The notes under the pieces: model-generated | Databases searched by the model: none | The model's input: only the letters and a program-made list of their open reading frames with translations | Told to the model about the DNA's origin: nothing | Part shown: positions 50,922 through 59,827 of the stretch, in pieces | Numbering within the stretch: the first letter of the stretch is position 1 | How the letters are laid out: each line of letters begins with the position of its first letter | Assembly (NCBI GenBank): GCA_041855445.1 | Contig: JBHAEG010000058.1 | Coordinates: forward strand, 62,001 to 126,000 | From: Faucicola sp041855445 | GTDB lineage: Bacteria > Pseudomonadota > Gammaproteobacteria > Pseudomonadales > Moraxellaceae | Length of the DNA stretch: 64,000 nucleotides | Reading direction: 5' to 3' | Position numbers and translations under genes: made by a program

Positions 50922-51653
50922 ATGGATATTGCAGAAATCCGCCGAGAAAATATGCTGGCATTGATAGATGGTTTTAAGACGCAAGCTCAATTCGCTGACG
51001 CAGTTGGCACGCCTGCATCATACATCAGTCAGCTTAAAAAAGGCATTAAACCATCAGGGGCAAGGGTTACGATGGGTCATGACCTTGCAAGACAGATAGA
51101 GACAGAGCTTAAATTGCCCTACGGTTACATGGATACACAGCACACAATGTCTGTGCAGATGAATGGTAATACCGTCAGTAATGGCTCATTACATCAAAAC
51201 ATCAACACTCAAAGACACTCAGAGAGCCAATTGGCACGTTCTGGTCAAATGTGTATAGATGTTGCATATTATGAGCATGCAGACTTGACAAACATTTCCG
51301 CCATTACTGTTGTTCAGAGCATAACAAACAAAGTGCCAGACATTGTAAACAGCCCTGATGAGCTGTTTGCCTTTCCCATGCTCAGTCAGGAGATGACCCC
51401 CATGATTATGAGCGGTTCACTGGTGGTGGCAGACCGAAAAAAAGCACTTATCCCCATTTATGATGGAAAAATTTATGCTCTTAAAATGGGCAATCTCATA
51501 CGCTGTTTTTATCTTAGTCAAGTATCATCTGATGAAATTAGGGTGTATGGTTTTGCCAACAGAGAAGGAGAAGTGCTTAAACGGGCAGATTTTGACGAAA
51601 AATATCAAATTATGGGTGGTGTGGTTTGGTGGTCTAATTTTATGGAGTGGTAA
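50922..51653 (+). CDS. CI-like repressor 1 (XRE plus inactive S24-like domain)
   Basis: The N-terminal helix-turn-helix (KTQAQFADAVGTPASYISQLKKG) is followed by an S24/LexA-like C-terminal domain. The catalytic Ser of the GDSM motif is Glu (LSQEMTPMI), and the catalytic Lys region reads LIRCFYL, with Cys at the Lys place. It should therefore bind and oligomerise but not cleave itself. ATG 50922 has AAGG upstream and was preferred to GTG 50913. Confidence 0.85.
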   Translation: MDIAEIRRENMLALIDGFKTQAQFADAVGTPASYISQLKKGIKPSGARVTMGHDLARQIETELKLPYGYMDTQHTMSVQMNGNTVSNGSLHQNINTQRHSESQLARSGQMCIDVAYYEHADLTNISAITVVQSITNKVPDIVNSPDELFAFPMLSQEMTPMIMSGSLVVADRKKALIPIYDGKIYALKMGNLIRCFYLSQVSSDEIRVYGFANREGEVLKRADFDEKYQIMGGVVWWSNFMEW

Positions 51654-51673
51654 ATTAGGAGCAATTTTTTACC

Positions 51674-52333
51674 ATGAATACATTATCAGATAGAGTGGCA
51701 AGCCGTTTAAACGAGCTTGGATTAAAACAAATCGCACTTGCACAAGCAACAAAAGTCAGCAAAGGAGCGGTATCAAAATGGGTAGCAGGGACAACCATGC
51801 CCAGTAGTGAACATATTCCCTTGATTGCGGAGACATTAAAGGTTTCACCTGAATGGCTTTTGACTGGTAAAGAAACTGCCACCTACACTCATAGCCAAGT
51901 CAATCAAGTGCATAACAGTCATGTAAGTGGCTCTATTAGTCAATCTGTGGTAAACGGTCAATGTGCGGTTTCAGAATTACTTAATTTAGATTTTTACTCA
52001 CAAGCCAACATCAATGCCCCAAAGCAAACTCTTTACTTGACCAAACAAATCCTATCCATACCTGCCAATTTTGCCACAGTATGTAACGATGACCTAATGC
52101 ACCCTGTCATTCGTCAAAAATCGTTTGTGGTTGCCCGCAATTTACAAGCAAATGATTTGGTGTATCCCAATAGGATTTATGTGCTTAATATGCATGGATT
52201 GCTGATTTGTCGTTATTTGGAGCGTCTGACGGGTGGGCGTATGCGGGTATATAGCGAGATGGATAAAGTGGGTCTTACAATTTCACAAGATGAATTTCAT
52301 CAAGAGTATGAGATTGTAGGTGGTGTTGTTTAG
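51674..52333 (+). CDS. CI-like repressor 2 (XRE plus inactive S24-like domain)
   Basis: This second, diverged repressor of 219 aa has a helix-turn-helix (LKQIALAQATKVSKGAVSKWVAG). The LexA-like tail has Leu at the Ser position (DDLMHPVI) and Cys at the Lys position (LLICRYL). It is co-transcribed 20 bp behind repressor 1. Having two non-cleavable repressors in tandem is unusual. Confidence 0.82.
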   Translation: MNTLSDRVASRLNELGLKQIALAQATKVSKGAVSKWVAGTTMPSSEHIPLIAETLKVSPEWLLTGKETATYTHSQVNQVHNSHVSGSISQSVVNGQCAVSELLNLDFYSQANINAPKQTLYLTKQILSIPANFATVCNDDLMHPVIRQKSFVVARNLQANDLVYPNRIYVLNMHGLLICRYLERLTGGRMRVYSEMDKVGLTISQDEFHQEYEIVGGVV

Positions 52334-52346
52334 TGGAGTGGTGAAT

Positions 52347-52775
52347 ATGGCACATATAAAAAGTAGAGGCTTTGCCTTAGAAGTCAAAGATGAACATAAA
52401 TACACCAAAACGCTTCGTCGGTGCTTTAATGACCGTGATGCCATCAAACTTGATGAAAGAAGCGTGGTTATCACAGTCAAAATAGACACACAGGGCGATG
52501 TGATTAGTGGCTACGGCAAGATTGGTGAGTTGTCTTATGATGATAAGGAGTATTATTTTGAGCTGTATGGCAGAGCAGAACACACCACTGACTGTAAACT
52601 CTATACACGCACAGGCGAACTATTTGGGGCATATTTAAGCATTACAATGACCGAAAATACAGCCACAAAACTACTCGCCAAAGATTTGCCCAATGCTGAG
52701 CTTACCCCAAACACCAAAAGTAAGGGAGGTATTCTGGGTGGATTTTTGGCAAGGTTGTTTGGGCAGTCAAAATAA
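52347..52775 (+). CDS. Immunity-region hypothetical protein (142 aa)
   Basis: It is soluble and mainly beta (GKIGELSYDDKEYYFELYGRAEHT) with a Gly/Phe-rich basic tail (GGILGGFLARLFGQSK) that may touch membrane. ATG 52347 has GGAG upstream. It follows the repressors on the same strand, so it is probably expressed in the lysogen. No family is recognised. Confidence 0.6.
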   Translation: MAHIKSRGFALEVKDEHKYTKTLRRCFNDRDAIKLDERSVVITVKIDTQGDVISGYGKIGELSYDDKEYYFELYGRAEHTTDCKLYTRTGELFGAYLSITMTENTATKLLAKDLPNAELTPNTKSKGGILGGFLARLFGQSK

Positions 52776-52839
52776 GGCTTCTTATGACAATCATATTTAG
52801 CATTTCTTAATCTTTTTTTTAACAATAATGGAGCAATTT

Positions 52840-53115
52840 ATGAAAATTACCCAAGCATTTGTTGCTATTGTGGCGAGTTTGGCACTTTTAACCACGCCTG
52901 CCTTTGCCAAAGGCGGTAAAGGTGGTGGCAAAACCAGCTCATCAAAAAGCTATAAGGGCTCATCAGGTGGTAGTATGTCTGGTGGCGGGCGTGGTGGTAA
53001 CGGTGGCAATACTCCATGTAGTGGTAAAAAAGGTGGGGTAAAAGCCTGCACTGCCAATGGCAAATTTATGTGTAATGATGGTACTATCAGCAAATCAAAG
53101 CGGATATGTAAGTAA
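52840..53115 (+). CDS. Exported Gly-rich, Cys-containing small protein
   Basis: A signal peptide (MKITQAFVAIVASLALLTTPAFA) precedes a Gly/Ser/Lys-rich stretch and a C-terminal CSGKKGGVKAC...FMCNDGTISKSKRIC module with four Cys, likely two disulfides. ATG 52840 is preceded by GGAG, so the ATG at 52828 belongs to the SD. Its location behind the repressors suggests lysogenic expression and a host-surface effect; this is inference. Confidence 0.7.
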   Translation: MKITQAFVAIVASLALLTTPAFAKGGKGGGKTSSSKSYKGSSGGSMSGGGRGGNGGNTPCSGKKGGVKACTANGKFMCNDGTISKSKRICK

Positions 53116-53150
53116 TACAACCAGTCAAAATCCAATCCTTATTTGTTTGT

Positions 53151-53176
53151 AGCCCCAATACGCTTGGGGCTTTTTG
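53151..53176 (+). terminator. Terminator of the repressor operon
   Basis: AGCCCCAA pairs with TTGGGGCT, followed by T residues, on the plus strand behind the exported protein gene. Confidence 0.8.
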
Positions 53177-53218
53177 TTGCTCACAGGTATGGCATAATCG
53201 TATTGGGTTTATAAAAAA

Positions 53219-53269
53219 TTTAGTTTTTTATTAAATTTTTACTTGATTTTTATTTAGTTTTATACTAAA
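53219..53269. promoter_or_regulatory. Second CI-type operator pair
   Basis: TTTAGT-N5-ATTAAA at 53219-53235 and a perfect TTTAGT-N5-ACTAAA at 53253-53269 match the cI/cro operators, 2.4 kb away. They precede small genes leading to the AlpA-like gene. Confidence 0.6.
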
Positions 53270-53303
53270 TTATATACAACTATAAGCTAAATAGATATTA
53301 ACC

Positions 53304-53459
53304 ATGCCCCCAATCCTCAAACAACTCCTTATTATCGCCCTAAACCTTGCCATTGGCTTTGTTATTGGTGTACTCATTCTGCTTGCACTAGATATGTGGT
53401 ATACGGGTGGTCATACTCAAAAAGTGGTAATTGCCAATTGCCATGATGAAGCCTTGTAA
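53304..53459 (+). CDS. Single-span membrane peptide (51 aa)
   Basis: MPPILKQLLIIALNLAIGFV and on forms one hydrophobic helix (about residues 5-30), followed by a short polar tail with Cys. It is directly behind the second operator pair. The function is unknown. No strong SD is seen. Confidence 0.45.
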   Translation: MPPILKQLLIIALNLAIGFVIGVLILLALDMWYTGGHTQKVVIANCHDEAL

Positions 53460-53503
53460 GTAATAGGATTATCATAACTTAGAACAGTTTTTAGGAAAGA
53501 TTT

Positions 53504-53722
53504 CATGACCAAAAAAGACATTGTACGCTTATTTAGCAAAAAGCAAGCTTTGCCAAAATGGCAGTTTAATTTAATCGTGTTTATTTCGCTACCATTCGTA
53601 ATTATAAAAAAGCCTATCTATATCTATGGCTTGAGCAAAAAATTAACCGCAAGCCAAGCAAGCACAAAGATAACTTGATGAAATTTTTAAAAAACATCAA
53701 CTTTCAAAGGAAAAAGTCATGA
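53504..53722 (+). pseudogene. Small basic gene broken by a 5-bp tandem duplication
   Basis: MTKKDIVRLFSKKQALPKWQ reads up to a doubled TTTAA near 53562-53571, then goes out of frame. Removing one unit continues as FNRVYFATIRNYKKAYLYLW and ends in QRKKS, with a TGA that overlaps the AlpA ATG (ATGA), just as in a coupled gene pair. The 70-aa repaired protein is Lys/Tyr-rich and unrecognised. Confidence 0.6.
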
Positions 53723-54021
53723 CAACGTCATACCAAATCTCAAACAACATCTTAGACAAAAAAGATGAATTACAACAACTGATTGATGACGGTATAGAAC
53801 CAAGCCTGGAACAAGCCATAGAGATATTAAGCTTACAAAGTGATTTAACCAAAAATCTAAAACGCCTAAGACTTCCACAAGTCATAGAAAAAACAGGGTG
53901 GAAACGCCCCACTATTTACAAAAAAATTGCACAAGGCACATTCCCCAAACAACGCAAAGATGGTCGTACATCATACTGGTTTGAACATGAAATTAATGAC
54001 TGGATAGCTAGTCGAGCATAA
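53719..54021 (+). CDS. AlpA-like regulator / excisionase
   Basis: This 100-aa protein has an N-terminal helical part and a MerR-like AlpA domain (LRLPQVIEKTGWKRPTIYKKIAQGTFPKQRKDGRTSYWFEHEINDWI). Such proteins activate integrase or act as excisionases. It lies close to the integrase and the attachment site, in opposite orientation to it. Confidence 0.82.
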   Translation: MTTSYQISNNILDKKDELQQLIDDGIEPSLEQAIEILSLQSDLTKNLKRLRLPQVIEKTGWKRPTIYKKIAQGTFPKQRKDGRTSYWFEHEINDWIASRA

Positions 54022-54066
54022 AATGTTCTAGCACTATATGATTATGATATTGTTGATTTAGATGAT

Positions 54067-54168
54067 TGGTGCATATCGTGAGAATGTACGCATGACTTTA
54101 GGCATGTTTTGAACATCTTATCTGCCATATTTCAAAATAGGGTTAAATTCCAACCTAAAGAGGTATAG
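54067..54168 (+). repeat. Conserved 5' element of BRO genes, copy B
   Basis: This is the partner of 46551-46651 (opposite orientation), ending at the same SD (CCTAAAGAGGTATAG). Confidence 0.8.
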
Positions 54169-54169
54169 T

Positions 54170-54514
54170 ATATCACACATTCAAACTTTCAATTTTAAAC
54201 AAAATTCTGTTCGTATTTTCTTAGATGAAAATAATAATCCCCTTTTTGTTGCTAAAGATGTTGCTGTAACACTAGGTTATGCACGCCCAAATGATGCAAT
54301 TACGCAACACTACAAGGGAGCGGTAAATTACCGCACCCTTTCTACAAAAAGTGGAAATCAGGAAATGCGTGTTATTTATGAACCTGATGTATACCGTTTA
54401 ATTTTTGGCCCAAAATTAGAAAGTGCCGTAAAATTTCAAGATTGGGTATTTAACGAAGTTTTACCAAGTATTCGTAAAAACGGCTCGTATTCAACCACCC
54501 TAAGTGCAAACTAA
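54170..54514 (+). pseudogene. Decayed BRO-domain gene
   Basis: The frame FNFKQNSVRIFLDENNNPLF to YRLIFGPKLESAVKFQDWVF and LPSIRKNGSY is a clear BRO domain. The start codon aligned with the ATG of the intact BRO gene is ATA, and a TAA interrupts after about 110 codons. A further fragment (KKHVRNAIKNRFGKSTYREI) survives in another frame just behind it. Confidence 0.8.
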
Positions 54515-54648
54515 GCATTCCAACTCAAAAAAAGCATGTGCGGAACGCTATTAAAAATCGTTTTGGCAAATCAACTTATCGTGAAATCGAAAGAGTTTTT
54601 AAACCATCAATCTAATCAAGTGATGAATTATGTTTATGGCTTAATCTG

Positions 54649-55863
54649 TTATGTTGCAGATATGGTTTTTAGGCTATCCAAATAATCCGCCCACGCCTGC
54701 AACATTTCACGGCGTTCATCAAGCCATGTTACACGATTGTACGCCCTACCGTTACTATCCCTAACTTGATGTCCTAACTGCATTTCAATCATACGATAGT
54801 CATATTTAAATTTCTCTTCTAACAATGTCCTTGCAATCGCCCTAAATCCATGTGAAGTCTGCTCACTACCGTCAAACCCCATACGCCTTAATGCTTGATT
54901 CAGCGTATTTTCTGATAAGGGGCGTAACTGGCTAACCGTACTTGGGAAAACAAGCTGACTATTGGGCTTAAACTCTTTCATTTGCCGTAAAATTTCTAAT
55001 GCTTGATGTGGCAAAGGGCTTATCATCTGAACTTGTGTAGATTTTTTGGTTTTGTTGGGTGTGTATGCCCAAATTGCATTATCTAAATCCAAATTGTCCC
55101 ATGTCATGTGTCTAATCTCACCAGGACGAGCAAACATCATCAAAGCAAAACCCAACGCCTTTTTTGTTACAAAAAACCCATGATAACTATCAATCGCACG
55201 AACCAATTCACCCAAATGGCTTTCGTCTAAGATTGCAGGATTATGACGGACTTCACCAGTCGCAAAAGCCCCCTTTAAATGCAAACTAGGATTTGTCTCA
55301 CTTCTTCCTGTTGCTACTGCATACGCCAACGTTTGATTAATCATCGTTCGCATTTTTTCCAATTTGGCAAAATGTCCTGCTTTTTCTACAGGCTTCAGTA
55401 CAAGCATTAGGTCAGGCACATTAATATCTGCAACAGGCCTATTACCAATAACTGCCAACAATTCATTTTGATAATTTTGCATTTTGGCTTGTGTGGCAGG
55501 CGAGTAATTTTTGGTGGCGAGCCATTCAGCAAACACGCTTTTAAAATCGTTCGTCAAAGCGTTTTCTTGGCGTTGTCGCTCCAACTCAAAATAAGTTTTA
55601 GGGTCAATGTGTTTTTGCAATAAGGCATGGCATTCTTGACAAGCTTTACGAGCTTCCAATAATGACAAGACAGGATAATCACCCAACTTATACATTTGGG
55701 CTTTGTGGGTAATAGGGTGCTTGTATTGCAAATACCAATATTTACCACCATTAGGAGTAATGTTCATGACTAAACCATTACCATCATAAAGGCGGTACAG
55801 TTTCTCTTTTGGCTTAGCTTTCTCTATTTGCGTGTTTGTTAGTGGTTTAGTTGTACGAGCCAT
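54649..55863 (-). CDS. int: Tyrosine-recombinase integrase (P4 type)
   Basis: This 404-aa enzyme has an N-terminal DUF4102 arm-binding domain (LTNTQIEKAKPKEKLYRLYDGNGL) and the catalytic domain. The first Arg lies in MFARPGEIRHMTWDN, HxxR in SHGFRAIARTLL, and the nucleophile Tyr in GRAYNR near the end. It faces away from the tRNA-Leu attachment site, with arm-type repeats at its start. Confidence 0.95.
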   Translation of the reverse strand: MARTTKPLTNTQIEKAKPKEKLYRLYDGNGLVMNITPNGGKYWYLQYKHPITHKAQMYKLGDYPVLSLLEARKACQECHALLQKHIDPKTYFELERQRQENALTNDFKSVFAEWLATKNYSPATQAKMQNYQNELLAVIGNRPVADINVPDLMLVLKPVEKAGHFAKLEKMRTMINQTLAYAVATGRSETNPSLHLKGAFATGEVRHNPAILDESHLGELVRAIDSYHGFFVTKKALGFALMMFARPGEIRHMTWDNLDLDNAIWAYTPNKTKKSTQVQMISPLPHQALEILRQMKEFKPNSQLVFPSTVSQLRPLSENTLNQALRRMGFDGSEQTSHGFRAIARTLLEEKFKYDYRMIEMQLGHQVRDSNGRAYNRVTWLDERREMLQAWADYLDSLKTISAT

Positions 55864-55865
55864 AA

Positions 55866-55921
55866 CAGTATATACTCAATAAAAAACAGTGCAGAAAGTC
55901 TATATACTGTTAAATATACTG
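55866..55921. repeat. Integrase arm-type sites, right end
   Basis: ATATACTG occurs at 55902-55909 and 55914-55921, and inverted at 55866-55873, matching two copies at the left prophage end. They overlap the integrase promoter region, so the enzyme may autoregulate. Confidence 0.5.
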
Positions 55922-55962
55922 TTATTATTTGTAGATTTCAATAGATGTTGGTAGATGTGAAT

Positions 55963-56055
55963 AGACAATAAAAAACCCTAAAGTCTTAATTCTCTAGGGT
56001 TTCATAGCTGTCTATAGATTTCAATAGACTATTGAATGGTACCAGTGGTCGGACT
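55963..56055. repeat. attR: 93-bp prophage attachment repeat
   Basis: This matches 18161-18253 with one difference (56020). It contains the tRNA-Leu 3' end and its terminator hairpin; the host tRNA continues to 56123. Confidence 0.93.
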
Positions 56056-56123
56056 CGAACCGACACGCTTTTAAGGGCAATGGATTTTGAATCCATCGTG
56101 TCTACCAATTTCACCACACTGGC
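56037..56123 (-). tRNA. tRNA-Leu (anticodon CAA)
   Basis: The 87-nt gene has a 7-bp acceptor stem (GCCAGTG with CACTGGT, first pair G-U), anticodon loop TTCAAAA (CAA, decodes UUG), a long variable arm typical of Leu, T-loop GGTTCGAGTCC and encoded CCA. The phage core site lies in its 3' part and keeps it intact. Confidence 0.95.
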
Positions 56124-56215
56124 ATAGTTGATTATAGTTTAATCACTACACTAACTATCTATATGGGATGCTATTTTAACAAAAATTTTTAAATTTGCAA
56201 GTATTTTATCAAAAA

Positions 56216-56995
56216 TTATTGCTCAACAAACGCACGTTCTACCACATAATCTCCCGTACCTCCCATGCGAGGAGAACATTTTAATCCAAAATCATCTAAA
56301 ATTTTAGCAACATCTTTATTCATCGATGGACTACCACAAATCATTGCACGGTCATCGGTTGGGTTCATTGGAGGCAAACCAATATCCTCAAATAATTTTC
56401 CAGAAGTCATCAAATCTGTAATACGCCCCTGATGATGGAATGGCTCACGAGTTACCGTTGGATAATAAATTAATTTACCTTGAACATATTCCCCCAAAAA
56501 TTCATGTTCAAATAAAGTTTTTTCAAACAATTCTCGATAAGCAAGCTCACTGACATAACGTACCCCATGTACTATGATAACTTTTTCAAACTTTTCATAC
56601 ACTTCTGGGTCACGAGCAAGAGATAAAAATGGTGCTAATCCTGTCCCTGTTGCCAACATATATAAATGTTTTGCATTTGGATTTAAATCGTCTAAAACAA
56701 GTGTACCTGTTGGTTTTTTACTCACCAATAATTTATCGCCAATTTTAATATGTTGTAAAATAGAAGTTAAAGGGCCATCTTGAACTTTAATTGAATAAAA
56801 CTCAAGTTCATCTTCATAATTAGCACTAGCAATAGAATAAGCACGCATTAATGGTTTACCATTTACTTCTAAACCAATCATTGCAAATTCGCCATTACGA
56901 AAACGTAAACCTGCATGACGGGTTGTTTTGATAGTAAATAAAGTTTCGTTCCAATGATGAACATAAGTTACGGTTTCTTCGTAAAATTTTGACAT
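56216..56995 (-). CDS. fpr: Ferredoxin-NADP reductase
   Basis: This FAD enzyme moves electrons between NADPH and ferredoxin or flavodoxin. Motifs are the FAD-binding RAYSIASANYED, KKPTGTLVLDDL, the NADP-binding GTGLAPFLSLARD and the end VVERAFVEQ. ATG 56995 has AAAGG upstream; the 11-codon extension was dropped. It could reduce Bfd. Confidence 0.93.
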   Translation of the reverse strand: MSKFYEETVTYVHHWNETLFTIKTTRHAGLRFRNGEFAMIGLEVNGKPLMRAYSIASANYEDELEFYSIKVQDGPLTSILQHIKIGDKLLVSKKPTGTLVLDDLNPNAKHLYMLATGTGLAPFLSLARDPEVYEKFEKVIIVHGVRYVSELAYRELFEKTLFEHEFLGEYVQGKLIYYPTVTREPFHHQGRITDLMTSGKLFEDIGLPPMNPTDDRAMICGSPSMNKDVAKILDDFGLKCSPRMGGTGDYVVERAFVEQ

Positions 56996-57156
56996 AATTA
57001 CGCCTTTTACTAAAATTAAAATAAACAAGCAAAAACGATAAAAATCTTTCTCAATTTATTATCTGACATAATAACAAATTTTCTACCTGTTAGGCGAGTT
57101 TAATCAACAAAAAAATGGCATAATCATAGTTCAAAAAATCACATATCTTATTTTTT

Positions 57157-57894
57157 ATGAATTTTACCACAGAAAATGTTACTTTTCCGATTATAGGCTA
57201 TGTACATTCGCCTTTATCACAAAAGTTTGGTATTCCTCGCCAGCCCAATTTAGTGAATGTGCCTGCTTACATTGAAATAATTCCCCCATTTTTAGAAGCT
57301 TCTGCTTTTGATGGTTTGGAAAAATTTAGTCATGTTTGGTTGCTTTGGCTATTTCATCAGAATAAATCACAGGATAAAATAAAATTTCGTCCACAAGTTC
57401 GCCCCCCTCGTTTGGGTGGAAATCAGAAAATTGGCGTATTTGCAACACGCAGTATGTACCGCCCCGCTAATATTGGTTTATCAGTCATTCAGCTTATTAA
57501 TATCGATATTAGTAAAGATTATATACATTTACACATTTTAGGAGCGGACATGGTCGATGGTACACCTGTGTTAGATATTAAACCTTATTTAAATTATAGT
57601 GATAGTATTACGAATGCAACTGTTGGCTTTGCGACTCAATCACCAATGCTAAAACCTGTGATAACGTCTGATGATGCAACAGAGCAAGTTAAGCAATTTA
57701 TTCATCATCAACAGCTGACTAAAAATGATTGGCATATCATTCAACAGTTAATCGCCCAAGACCCACGTCCTGCCTATCGTCAGCAAGAAACGACTACAAT
57801 TTTTACCATGCGATATCGTCAGTTTGATATTGGGTTTTATATGAATGAAAATCAAATATTTATCATTCAACACATAAATTTTATTCAAGGATAG
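57157..57894 (+). CDS. trmO: tRNA (N6-threonylcarbamoyladenosine(37)-N6)-methyltransferase TrmO
   Basis: This 245-aa SAM enzyme of the TsaA family contains PIIGYVHSPLSQKFGIPRQP, FDGLEKFSHVWLLWLFH, RPPRLGGNQKIGVFATRSMYRPANIGLSV and GADMVDGTPVLDIKPYL. It methylates t6A37 of certain tRNAs. It lies 6 bp before the next gene. Confidence 0.92.
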   Translation: MNFTTENVTFPIIGYVHSPLSQKFGIPRQPNLVNVPAYIEIIPPFLEASAFDGLEKFSHVWLLWLFHQNKSQDKIKFRPQVRPPRLGGNQKIGVFATRSMYRPANIGLSVIQLINIDISKDYIHLHILGADMVDGTPVLDIKPYLNYSDSITNATVGFATQSPMLKPVITSDDATEQVKQFIHHQQLTKNDWHIIQQLIAQDPRPAYRQQETTTIFTMRYRQFDIGFYMNENQIFIIQHINFIQG

Positions 57895-57900
57895 TTATCC

Positions 57901-59664
57901 ATGTTTACAACAGAATTTTCTATGATTATTGATACACGTTGGTGTTTAGATGAGTTATTGAAAGATAAAATCATTGACCAACGGGATTATAATTTGGTAA
58001 TTACTAGCCAACGTGCAAAGTTACACCCATTACAAATTATTGCTAGTTTTAATTTAACTGATAAAAAAACGGCACAGCCATTAACACTAGATAAATTAAA
58101 TCAATGGTTATCCCTTAAAACTAATATGGAATTTGTGCGAATTGACCCATTAAAAATCGATGTACCAAGTATTACAGGTGTCATGTCGTTTGAGTATGCT
58201 AAATCTCATTATATTTTGCCAATTTCAGTGACAAATCAAGAAATTATCATTGGAACAGACCAGCCATTATATCATGATTGGTATCGTAATATCGAACATA
58301 TTGTTAGACCAAAAACGATAAAAACAGTATTTTTAAATCCTGAACAAATCAATCGTTATCGCCAAGAATTTTATCAGGTAACAAAAGCCATTGCAGGGGC
58401 AAATCATGCTCAAAAACGGGCAGAGTCAGATATAACAAACGTTGAGGCCTTATTACAGCTTGGCAATGTGGAAAATCCTGATGCCAATGACCAACATATT
58501 GTTAAGGTTGTAGATTGGTTGTTGCAATATGCGTTTGACCAACGAGCGAGTGATATTCATCTTGAACCACGCCGAGAAGCAGGCAAAGTACGTTTTCGAA
58601 TTGATGGCGTATTACATACGGTATATGAAATGCCCGTAGCAATTATGACTGCAGTTACCGCCCGTATAAAAATTTTAGGACGGTTAAATATCGCAGAAAA
58701 ACGTAAACCACAAGATGGACGACTGAAAACCCGTACACCAAAAGGACAAGAAACTGAATTACGTTTATCAACCATGCCAACAGCATTTGGCGAAAAATTG
58801 GTAATGCGGGTTTTTGACCCTGAAGTATTAGTGCGTTCATTCCAGCAGTTAGGCTTAACGGGTCGAGATTTACAAAAATGGCATGAAATGACCAGCCACC
58901 CTAATGGAATTATTTTGGTGACAGGTCCAACAGGTTCAGGAAAAACAACAACGCTTTATAGTACACTTAAACAATTAGCCACAGATGAGGTAAATGTTTG
59001 CACGATTGAAGACCCAATCGAAATGATTGAGCCTGCATTTAATCAAATGCAAGTGCAAACAAATATCGATTTATCTTTTGCTGATGGTATTCGTTCATTA
59101 ATGCGTCAAGACCCTGATATTATTATGGTTGGTGAAATTCGTGATACAGAAACGGCAGAAATGGCTGTTCAAGCATCGCTGACTGGACATTTGGTACTAT
59201 CAACGTTACATACTAATGATGCCCCAAGTTCTTTAACTCGTTTACACGATTTAGGCGTAGCACCATTTTTAACATCAGCAACGATTTTAGGAATTATGGC
59301 ACAACGTTTGGTGCGTACACTTTGTCCACATTGCAAAACTGCACAAGCCATTACTGATATCGAAAAACAAACATGGCATGAACTAGTCAATCCATGGAAA
59401 GCCGAGCCTCCTGAATTGATAATTCATGCTGTTGGGTGTGAGCATTGTCGGTATACAGGTTATATTGGACGAATTGGCTTATATGAAATTATGTTATTAA
59501 ACAATGAATTAAAACGAATGATTAGCGATGGCGAACCATTAAATGTACTTACGCAAAAAGCATATCAAGAAGGTTTACAACCATTACGTATCGCAGGAGC
59601 AAGAAAAATAGCAGAAGGCATGACGACTTTTGAGGAAGTGATGCGAGTTGTGCCGTTGTCTTGA
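57901..59664 (+). CDS. GspE/PilB-type secretion or pilus assembly ATPase
   Basis: This 587-aa protein has an N-terminal MshEN-like region and the hexameric ATPase core. Walker A GPTGSGKTTTLYSTL is near residue 343; the Asp box IEDPIEM, Walker B LMRQDPDIIMVGEIRDTETAE and the His box LSTLHTNDAPSS follow. A Cys4 zinc motif (CPHC...CEHC) lies near 475-520. Whether it drives type IV pili or type II secretion is not decided by this isolated context. Confidence 0.9.
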   Translation: MFTTEFSMIIDTRWCLDELLKDKIIDQRDYNLVITSQRAKLHPLQIIASFNLTDKKTAQPLTLDKLNQWLSLKTNMEFVRIDPLKIDVPSITGVMSFEYAKSHYILPISVTNQEIIIGTDQPLYHDWYRNIEHIVRPKTIKTVFLNPEQINRYRQEFYQVTKAIAGANHAQKRAESDITNVEALLQLGNVENPDANDQHIVKVVDWLLQYAFDQRASDIHLEPRREAGKVRFRIDGVLHTVYEMPVAIMTAVTARIKILGRLNIAEKRKPQDGRLKTRTPKGQETELRLSTMPTAFGEKLVMRVFDPEVLVRSFQQLGLTGRDLQKWHEMTSHPNGIILVTGPTGSGKTTTLYSTLKQLATDEVNVCTIEDPIEMIEPAFNQMQVQTNIDLSFADGIRSLMRQDPDIIMVGEIRDTETAEMAVQASLTGHLVLSTLHTNDAPSSLTRLHDLGVAPFLTSATILGIMAQRLVRTLCPHCKTAQAITDIEKQTWHELVNPWKAEPPELIIHAVGCEHCRYTGYIGRIGLYEIMLLNNELKRMISDGEPLNVLTQKAYQEGLQPLRIAGARKIAEGMTTFEEVMRVVPLS

Positions 59665-59696
59665 TGTATTTTAATTACTTGTTGATTATCCTCTTA

Positions 59697-59747
59697 AAAA
59701 TAGTCCTAAAAATAATTAAAATGTACCTACTAAGTTAGGACTATTTT
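59697..59747. terminator. Long inverted repeat behind the ATPase gene
   Basis: A perfect 13-bp stem AAAATAGTCCTAA / TTAGGACTATTTT with a 25-nt loop, with T-rich ends on both strands. It is a likely bidirectional terminator. Confidence 0.6.
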
Positions 59748-59827
59748 CTATACTAGTTTTTCTTGCATATTTAAAAAAAATTCTATAAAATAGGTGGTAT
59801 TTTTGAAAATCAACCACTTTTATATTT

